Under the pieces are notes generated by a model. It was not told where the DNA came from. It did no database searches and was given only the letters and a program-made list of their open reading frames with translations. A stretch of DNA of 11,283 nt from Nanobdellati archaeon (GTDB lineage Archaea > Nanobdellota > Nanobdellia > UBA10117), in NCBI GenBank assembly GCA_018304365.1, contig JAGVWH010000018.1:1-11283 (forward strand), in the 5' to 3' direction. This document shows positions 6,475-11,283 of the stretch, in pieces. A program made the translations under genes and the position numbers. How positions within the stretch are numbered: the first letter of the stretch is position 1; every line of letters starts with the position of its first letter.

Positions 6475-7749
6475 ATGTTAAAAGTGGCCGTAATTTCAGA
6501 CACGCATCTTGGTTTTGCTTATGGAACTGAGAGGCAAGAGGATTCGTTTATCAATTTCGAGCAGGCATTCAATAATGCAGTTCGAGAACAACCCCAAGCA
6601 ATACTCCTAGGTGGCGATATATTTCACGATAGGATTCCAAAGCAGGAGATTTTGGGAAGAGCGATAGAACTTTTTACCAAGATGAATCGCGCTATGAAGA
6701 AGAAACTTACAGTTGTCAGAAAAATAAAAGACGGAAAAGTCGAACTTGAGAAATATCAAATTCCTCCGATAATAGCTATCTGGGGAACTCACGAAAGGCG
6801 GCATAAAGGCAGCACTAATCCAGTTCAAATACTTGAGAAAGCCGGTTTGTTATATTGTTTACACGCGGAATCAATTCTTTTAGAAATAGATACAGATAAA
6901 CTTGGCGTACACGGTTTATCCGGCGTTCCAGAACCTTATGCCAAAGATGCATTGAGGACTTGGAGTCCCGCCCCATTTAAAGAAGGTCCAAATATTTTAA
7001 TGATACACCAGAATTTTAAAGAAATAATGCCGCCAGTAGACCATTATTTGGAATTCAAAGATTTGCCAAAAGATTTCAATGTCTACTTGCTCGGACATAT
7101 TCACAATACTTCGCAGAATAAGCATCCAATTTCTAAGAATCCAATAATAACAGTCGGCTCAACAGTAAGTACGCAGATGCAAAAAAGCGAGAGCGAAACC
7201 GAGAAAGGACTTTATGTTTTGGAATTCGGAAGACTGCAAGGCGGAATTAAGTTTATACCAATAAATACGAGGAAGTTAATTTACGAAGACTTCGATATAA
7301 CTGGTAATAAACCAAGCGATGTTTATTTCAAACTTGCAGAAAAGATTGATTCCCATCTGAAGAAACACTATGAATTAAAACCAATGGTGAGAATTCGTCT
7401 TATAGGAATGCTGCCAGATGGTTTCTCTCCAGAAGATATAAAGCTTTCAAGATTAATCAAGGAATATAGCGATAAATGTATAATAAGTTTAGATAAGAGT
7501 AAAATATCCTCAAGTGAGTTAGAAAAAGGCTCGCAGCTTTTACAAGATATAAAACAAAATAGATTTTCTGTTGATAAAGTTGGTCTCGAAATTTTATCAA
7601 AGAGTTTGAGAAATGCCATTAGTCAAGAGAAGTTACATAATTTATTTGAATTGCTATCGGTCGGTGAATTAGAAAAGGCCGAACAGGAATTAAATTCAGG
7701 AGTAAAAAATGCTCAAGAAAATAAAATTGCAGAATTGGAAAGCGCATAA
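6475..7749 (+). CDS. mre11: DNA double-strand break repair nuclease Mre11
   Basis: A 424-residue calcineurin-like phosphoesterase. The Mn-binding motifs run in order: SDTHLG (D9, H11), GGDIFHD (D48), GTHERR (104-109), MIHQN (H178) and GHIH (207-210). The capping domain and a Rad50-binding C-terminal region follow, ending in charged helices. In partnership with Rad50 it resects and clips DNA ends at breaks. Motif III normally reads GNHD or GNHE, and the Asn is a metal ligand in characterised enzymes; here Thr105 takes its place. This may be a lineage feature rather than damage, because the rest of the active site is intact. The reading frame overlaps rad50 by 41 bases, so the pair is one operon. 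Neither herA nor nurA is in the window. Confidence 0.95.
   Translation: MLKVAVISDTHLGFAYGTERQEDSFINFEQAFNNAVREQPQAILLGGDIFHDRIPKQEILGRAIELFTKMNRAMKKKLTVVRKIKDGKVELEKYQIPPIIAIWGTHERRHKGSTNPVQILEKAGLLYCLHAESILLEIDTDKLGVHGLSGVPEPYAKDALRTWSPAPFKEGPNILMIHQNFKEIMPPVDHYLEFKDLPKDFNVYLLGHIHNTSQNKHPISKNPIITVGSTVSTQMQKSESETEKGLYVLEFGRLQGGIKFIPINTRKLIYEDFDITGNKPSDVYFKLAEKIDSHLKKHYELKPMVRIRLIGMLPDGFSPEDIKLSRLIKEYSDKCIISLDKSKISSSELEKGSQLLQDIKQNRFSVDKVGLEILSKSLRNAISQEKLHNLFELLSVGELEKAEQELNSGVKNAQENKIAELESA
7698..7702 (+). promoter_or_regulatory. Ribosome binding site of rad50 inside mre11
   Basis: AGGAG lies six bases before ATG 7709, within the 3' coding end of mre11. It fixes the rad50 start and points to its own initiation within the operon. 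Confidence 0.75.
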
Positions 7750-9994
7750 GCAAAGCGAGTACGAATTCAAGCCCGGCACAAACGTAATAATTGGGCAAAT
7801 GGGTGCTGGAAAGAGTTCTATTTTGCAAGCAATTTCTTATGCTATATTCGGAACTTTTTCAGAGCTAAAAAGCAAAGAAATAAAAGTTTCAGACTTGCCA
7901 ACGAGAGGACTTGATGGAGTTATATCGGAAGTAAATTTATCCTTGCACCCATCAGATGTAGAATACCAAATCAGTAGAACTATAAAAAATGGTATAACTT
8001 CGGAAGCAATAGTAAGAAATTCAAGCGGCCAATTATTAGCTGGTACAAATTCTATGCAAGTTACAGATTTTCTGGCGGAAAAATTAGGTTTGGATGAAGA
8101 TGTTTTTTTGAGAACAGCCTATGCGAGACAAAATGATATTGATATGTTTTTGAGACTCAGCCCAGGAGATAGAAAATCCAAACTGGACGAACTTATGGGC
8201 TTACAAAAGTTTGAAATCGCAAGGAGAAATACTATAAAATTAGCAAATCAGATAGCAGCTAAGAGAGATGCACAAGCGACTTTCTTGGGAAATTTCGATT
8301 TCCAAAAATCAAGAAATGATATAGAAACTTTAGCTGCAGACATTTTAGAATTGAAACAAGAAAAAGTCGATTTAAGTTTGAAATTAGCTGAAGTCGAAAA
8401 ACGCAAAGCCGAATTAAATCTAAAGACGAGAACGCTTCGCATACAGCTTGATAATTATAACAGGATGGTCGAACGTAGGGAATTATATAGAAAACAACTG
8501 GAAGAAATTAGTTCCAAAGTTTCTTCAGAACCTGACGAGAGTTTAGATTCTGTAAGATTAAGGTTAAATGAAATAACGCTAAGAATAGAAGAAGTAAGGC
8601 GCGCAAAACAGCATAGCCGCGATGATCTTGAGAGAGGAAGAAATAGTGCGCTTGAAATAGAGAAATCTTATGGCGGTTTGGAAGAAAAAAATTCCGAACT
8701 TTTAATAAGTCTAAAGGACATTGATGAATCAAAATTTGAAATAGATAAACTCGAGAAGTTTGGCGATATCACGAGCTTAGACTTACGACTATCTGAAATT
8801 GAAAAAATCGTAGATGCAACTCTCGAAAGTAAAAACCAGATGGTTGGCGAGATCGGAGTTTTGAGAGGGCATTTACAGGAATTGGAAAGTGTTGATGGCG
8901 CGTGTCCTGTTTGTTCGACTCGACTGGAGCAAGTTACAAAAGATGTTTTAATACAAGAAAGGCGCGGAAAAATCGCAGAATTAAAAGAAACTATTACGCA
9001 ATTAGAAAATAAAGTTGAAGATTTGAGAACTGAAAAGTTTAGTTTAACTAAAAGTTTAGAAAGGCAAAAATTATTGCAGCAAAAGATAGAGAAAGATAGC
9101 GAATTAAGGAAGAAAGAGCGCGATATAGCAATAAAATTATCCGAGTTACGTGGTCGAAGAGCTGCATTAACAGACGGATTTTCACAGATTTCTACGCGTG
9201 CGGAAAATCTTGATAAAGAAATAGAAAATCTTGAATCCGAGAGGCGACAACTTGATGAGAAGAAACAAGTTTTGGAATTGAAAAATCAAAAGTATAAACT
9301 TGCAAGAGATCTTGAAGTAATTGAAAAATCTATAGTAGGAATAAATGTAAACGCAAAATCTGTTGAAAGCGCAGAGGAACAATATCGCGGAATTATACAA
9401 GAACTTGAGAAAATTTTGTCAAGACAGCGTTCTAGCGAATTTTTAATTGAAGAGAAAGAGAAACGTTTTAGAGATTTAAACGAGCGACAAGAACAATTTA
9501 CAGATATTGAAAAAGAAGTTGAATATTTAGGAGACAAAATCGATTTCCTGCATCAATTTAAAAATGCTTTACTCGCTGCTCAGGAAACATTAAGAAAAGA
9601 ATTGATAACAGCCGTAAATGAAGTTATGGGGAATATTTGGAATTCAATTTATCCTTATGATAGATGGACGTCAGTAAGATTAGATGTAACAGATAGTGAT
9701 TATGTTTTGCAGCTGCGCGAATACGAAGGCGAATGGCTCAACGTTGCAGGATACGCATCCGGTGGAGAAAGAATAATCGCATCACTTGCCTTGAGAATTG
9801 CATTTACAAAAATATTAACCCCTCAGCTTAATGTACTTATATTAGATGAACCGACGCATAATATGGATGATAAAGCAATTGCAACATTTGTAGAAGTTTT
9901 ACAGAATGATTTGTCAAGCTTCCTGGATCAAATTTTTATAATAACTCACAATGAAAAACTTGCAGAAGCAGGAAATAATGTAATTAGACTTTAG
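7709..9994 (+). CDS. rad50: DNA double-strand break repair ATPase Rad50
   Basis: A 761-residue SMC-like ATPase, somewhat shorter than the roughly 880 residues of Pyrococcus Rad50. The N-terminal lobe has Walker A GQMGAGKSS (29-37) and a Q-loop region with YARQNDIDMF. Long charged coiled coils flank the zinc hook CPVC (399-402), through which two Rad50 molecules join. The C-terminal lobe has the signature ASGGER (683-688), Walker B LILDEP (D713, E714), a D-loop reading HNMDD rather than the common NLD form, and the switch histidine H747 in ITHN. ATP binding clamps the Mre11-Rad50 complex on DNA and controls nuclease access. The start is supported by a Shine-Dalgarno and the canonical MLKKIKLQNWKAH opening. 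Its 3' end overlaps the convergent downstream gene by 11 bases. Confidence 0.96.
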   Translation: MLKKIKLQNWKAHKQSEYEFKPGTNVIIGQMGAGKSSILQAISYAIFGTFSELKSKEIKVSDLPTRGLDGVISEVNLSLHPSDVEYQISRTIKNGITSEAIVRNSSGQLLAGTNSMQVTDFLAEKLGLDEDVFLRTAYARQNDIDMFLRLSPGDRKSKLDELMGLQKFEIARRNTIKLANQIAAKRDAQATFLGNFDFQKSRNDIETLAADILELKQEKVDLSLKLAEVEKRKAELNLKTRTLRIQLDNYNRMVERRELYRKQLEEISSKVSSEPDESLDSVRLRLNEITLRIEEVRRAKQHSRDDLERGRNSALEIEKSYGGLEEKNSELLISLKDIDESKFEIDKLEKFGDITSLDLRLSEIEKIVDATLESKNQMVGEIGVLRGHLQELESVDGACPVCSTRLEQVTKDVLIQERRGKIAELKETITQLENKVEDLRTEKFSLTKSLERQKLLQQKIEKDSELRKKERDIAIKLSELRGRRAALTDGFSQISTRAENLDKEIENLESERRQLDEKKQVLELKNQKYKLARDLEVIEKSIVGINVNAKSVESAEEQYRGIIQELEKILSRQRSSEFLIEEKEKRFRDLNERQEQFTDIEKEVEYLGDKIDFLHQFKNALLAAQETLRKELITAVNEVMGNIWNSIYPYDRWTSVRLDVTDSDYVLQLREYEGEWLNVAGYASGGERIIASLALRIAFTKILTPQLNVLILDEPTHNMDDKAIATFVEVLQNDLSSFLDQIFIITHNEKLAEAGNNVIRL

Positions 9995-10409
9995 ACAATC
10001 TTTTATTATTAGGATCGTTCAATATTTTTTTTGCTGAATCTGCTAACTCTGCTAATTGTAAATCTACTCTTCTATTAGAAGGTGTTGCAGCATCTATTAT
10101 TGCTTCTAAACTAGTTTTTTTCTTGCCAGTATACAATCCTAGATTATTTAATGAACCTATAGACCTGCCATTATGAACTACTATAGCTTCGTAAGACTCA
10201 CCAGATACGGATCGTCCTATTATGACTCCATAAACTTCACCATTTAATTCTGTAGTATATCTGTTTTTTCTTCCACAGTAGCGCTTTTCGTCTGACTTAA
10301 TTCCAGGCTCTGGCGTCCAAGATTTATCTATTTGGTTTTTTGGTGGAGTATTAGGGTCTTCTCCGTATATAGGTTCTAGTTTTCCTTGCGGTTCTAGTCT
10401 ATATCCCAT
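9984..10409 (-). CDS. Hypothetical protein, 141 residues
   Basis: I do not recognise this family. The product is soluble and polar, with no signal peptide or membrane segment. Residues 1-45 are rich in Pro, Lys and Glu and look flexible. A compact middle section (about 48-95) alternates hydrophobic and polar residues, with ELNGEVYGVIIGRSVSG and EAIVVHNGRSIGSL, suggesting a small beta-rich domain. The C-terminal part (98-137) is predicted helical, with LAELADSAKKIL. A TATA box about 27 bases before the ATG supports this start and a leaderless mRNA. Its stop lies within rad50, overlapping its end by 11 bases convergently. Coding is supported by the promoter spacing and the protein-like composition, but there is no homology I can name. 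Confidence 0.7.
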   Translation of the reverse strand: MGYRLEPQGKLEPIYGEDPNTPPKNQIDKSWTPEPGIKSDEKRYCGRKNRYTTELNGEVYGVIIGRSVSGESYEAIVVHNGRSIGSLNNLGLYTGKKKTSLEAIIDAATPSNRRVDLQLAELADSAKKILNDPNNKRLSKV

Positions 10410-10431
10410 TTTACAGGACAGGAATAAACAA

Positions 10432-10439
10432 TTTATAAA
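10432..10439 (-). promoter_or_regulatory. TATA-like box for the 141-residue gene
   Basis: TTTATAAA reads the same on both strands and is centred about 27 bases before the ATG at 10409. That spacing fits a leaderless start. Confidence 0.55.
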
Positions 10440-10469
10440 GTTTGCGATAACAAGAAGCTATTTGGTATC

Positions 10470-10501
10470 TCTTTTTGTAATACGATGTATAGACAAAAAG
10501 A
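10470..10501. repeat. Long imperfect palindrome between the two small genes
   Basis: TCTTTTTGT (10470-10478) pairs with ACAAAAAGA (10493-10501). Inside it ATAC (10480-10483) pairs with GTAT (10487-10490) around loop GAT, giving a 9 + 4 bp stem with a small internal loop. It lies just upstream of the promoter of the 141-residue gene and six bases from the next hairpin. It could be an operator, an attenuator or part of a terminator. Confidence 0.7.
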
Positions 10502-10507
10502 AAATAT

Positions 10508-10528
10508 ATTGGGATTTTTAATCCCAAT
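10508..10528 (-). terminator. Probable terminator hairpin of the 78-residue gene
   Basis: A perfect 9-bp inverted repeat, ATTGGGATT against AATCCCAAT with a 3-base loop, starts 14 bases after the stop of the 78-residue gene. On the minus strand it is followed by a T-rich run (TTTTCTTTTTG, 10504-10494), which is suitable for archaeal U-rich termination. Archaeal termination does not usually require a hairpin, so the repeat may protect the mRNA 3' end instead. Confidence 0.55.
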
Positions 10529-10542
10529 CAAATAGATTTCTT

Positions 10543-10779
10543 TTATATGGTTTTCAAAAGTTCCGCAACTTTTGCAGCTGTATCATCATCACTTGGTAAG
10601 CTGACTGAGTTTCTGAATCTTTTACCTGCATTTTCTGGCAGATAGAAACCTTTTGAGATCGAGATAAACTCGTTCTCGCCTTCTTCAGTTTTTGCTACTT
10701 TTCGTGCAACTTCTATAAAGTTGTTTCGTCCAAATTTTATTTCTTCGGCTTTTATAGTTACAAATTCGACTTTTGCCAT
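10543..10779 (-). CDS. Small conserved archaeal protein, 78 residues, function unknown
   Basis: The protein opens MAKVEFVTIKAEEIKFG, continues NNFIEVARKVAK and NEFISISKGFYLP, and ends with RFRNSVSLP and a short acidic helix. The pattern of about five beta strands, basic surface positions and a C-terminal helix looks like a small nucleic-acid-binding fold. A PC4-like single-strand binder is one possibility, but I cannot show it. It resembles uncharacterised small proteins I associate with uncultivated archaea; this is recall and has not been searched. A Shine-Dalgarno GGAG lies five bases before the ATG. A symmetric TATA box lies about 46 bases upstream, and a strong hairpin follows the stop. 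With its own promoter, leader and terminator it looks like a well-expressed single-gene unit. Confidence 0.8.
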   Translation of the reverse strand: MAKVEFVTIKAEEIKFGRNNFIEVARKVAKTEEGENEFISISKGFYLPENAGKRFRNSVSLPSDDDTAAKVAELLKTI

Positions 10780-10784
10780 TTTTT

Positions 10785-10788
10785 CTCC
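10785..10788 (-). promoter_or_regulatory. Ribosome binding site of the 78-residue gene
   Basis: The minus strand reads GGAG, five A residues, then ATG. This is one of the three clear Shine-Dalgarno sequences in the window and it fixes the start. Confidence 0.7.
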
Positions 10789-10803
10789 ATTGTGTAAGGC
10801 TTA

Positions 10804-10861
10804 GAACAGGCGAACACAGTATATAATATACGAGTTCAAATTGTTCATTCGCCAACGTTCA
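10804..10861. promoter_or_regulatory. Cluster of GAACA/GTTCA half-sites around the promoter, putative operator
   Basis: GAACA occurs at 10804-10808 and 10812-10816, and GTTCA at 10834-10838, 10843-10847 and 10857-10861. The two groups lie on opposite sides of the palindromic TATA box and in opposite orientation. GGCGAA (10809-10814) and TTCGCC (10848-10853) form a further inverted pair across it. This is the arrangement expected of a dimeric regulator's binding sites, but no regulator gene is nearby. Confidence 0.4.
10819..10831 (-). promoter_or_regulatory. Palindromic TATA box for the 78-residue gene
   Basis: GTATAT-A-ATATAC is a 13-base palindrome with a single central base. It lies about 46 bases before the ATG, placing transcription start near 10799. 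Its symmetry means it could in principle also serve the divergent gene, although that gene has better-placed boxes of its own. Confidence 0.5.
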
Positions 10862-10904
10862 AGCAGTATGGTATTTTATAAACTTTACGTTAGCGTAGTA
10901 ATTG

Positions 10905-10912
10905 TTTTATAG
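10905..10912 (+). promoter_or_regulatory. TATA-like box for the DNRLRE surface protein
   Basis: TTTTATAG is centred about 28 bases before ATG 10937, compatible with a leaderless mRNA. A second AT core, TTTTATAAA (10874-10882), lies further upstream. Confidence 0.4.
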
Positions 10913-10936
10913 TAAGTTAAACGAATTCTAAAGGCC

Positions 10937-11283
10937 ATGAACTATAAAGCAACACTCTTAGCTCTTATATTATTAATCAGCATTATATCTGTATCTTTGT
11001 TTATATCGCCAGATACAACTATTACCGGTGCTGCCATAGGCCTGTCAAGCTCCAATGATGCCGTCAAAGATGCCTATTTGAAATCAAGCTCAAACAAGAA
11101 AAATTATGGAATTTCGGAGGAGCTAGATATTAAGAAAAATGGCAGAAACGCAATTTTTGAGTTTGACATTTCATCGCTGCCAGTAAATTCTACGATACAA
11201 GGCGCTACATTGAGACTTTATGCAACCGATGTGACAGAAGATGATGAAGCTGCAGAAATTCCTGTTTATAGAATAACGAGAAG
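10937..11283 (+). CDS. Secreted DNRLRE-domain surface protein, partial (C-terminus beyond window)
   Basis: An open frame of 115 codons that runs off the right edge; it was identified by direct translation. Residues 1-24 form a signal peptide or membrane anchor: short positive MNYK, then a hydrophobic stretch LLALILLISIISVSLFI. After a linker, residues from about 42 match the DNRLRE pattern (disaggregatase-related repeat, CBM96-like): DAYLKSSSNKKNYGISEEL, then a short strand, ending FEFDISSLP, a spacer, GATLRLYATD and PVYRIT. These beta-sandwich domains occur in large secreted archaeal and bacterial surface proteins, often in several copies and linked to adhesion or polysaccharide binding. The substrate here is unknown and total length cannot be judged. 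It diverges from the 78-residue gene and has its own promoter. Confidence 0.8.
   Translation, partial: MNYKATLLALILLISIISVSLFISPDTTITGAAIGLSSSNDAVKDAYLKSSSNKKNYGISEELDIKKNGRNAIFEFDISSLPVNSTIQGATLRLYATDVTEDDEAAEIPVYRITR

Noticed and set aside
10432..10452. Apparent repeat shared by TTTATAAAGTTTGCG and the similar stretch at 10875-10895
   Set aside because: The similarity is mainly the AT-rich TATA core and a few bases; not enough to call a repeat.
1..11283. CRISPR array, insertion sequence or toxin-antitoxin system
   Set aside because: No regularly spaced repeats, no transposase or Cas motifs and no recognisable toxin or antitoxin pair were seen on either strand.

Overview
The window looks like part of an archaeal chromosome at roughly one-third GC. 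Every recognisable gene is archaeal in type: a stand-alone Bud32 kinase, ribosomal proteins uS15 and S3Ae, the KH-MBL-beta-CASP nuclease aCPSF1/FttA, a proteasome beta subunit, an archaeal-type prolyl-tRNA synthetase, and the Mre11-Rad50 pair. TATA-like boxes sit about 25 bases before many start codons, which suggests largely leaderless transcription. psmB, rad50 and the 78-residue gene have clear Shine-Dalgarno sequences instead. The compact layout and the small conserved proteins suggest an uncultivated lineage, possibly DPANN. That placement is an inference, not shown by a marker tree.

Layout, left to right. A partial membrane protein (DUF2238/YjdF-like, minus) diverges from bud32 (plus). 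uS15 follows after a leader rich in hairpins. The S3Ae gene begins on the uS15 stop codon, but its 5' end is disrupted: the ATG that should start it runs into hairpins and a stop, and the conserved S3Ae body is read in another frame without a normal start. Converging on it are aCPSF1 and psmB (minus). Next comes proS (minus), which carries two lesions. Divergent from proS, mre11 and rad50 (plus) overlap as one operon. Then two small minus-strand genes of unknown function lie between and beside strong inverted repeats. At the right edge a secreted DNRLRE-type surface protein (plus) runs off the window.

How the genes relate. Most of the window is information processing: tRNA modification (Bud32 in KEOPS), translation (uS15, S3Ae, ProRS), transcription termination (aCPSF1), protein turnover (proteasome) and double-strand-break repair (Mre11-Rad50). 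No mobile-element gene, CRISPR array, tRNA or rRNA was recognised.

The unusual signals are small and structural. They are: paired hairpins with 4-base loops before or inside two ribosomal-protein genes; a second, synonymously diverged copy of the aCPSF1 C-terminal codons just after its stop; a proS gene that appears to lack motif 3 and has a second frameshift near its end; and a promoter surrounded by GAACA/TGTTC half-sites. I saw no convincing new multi-gene system. The damaged essential genes could be real or could be assembly errors, and reads would settle that.
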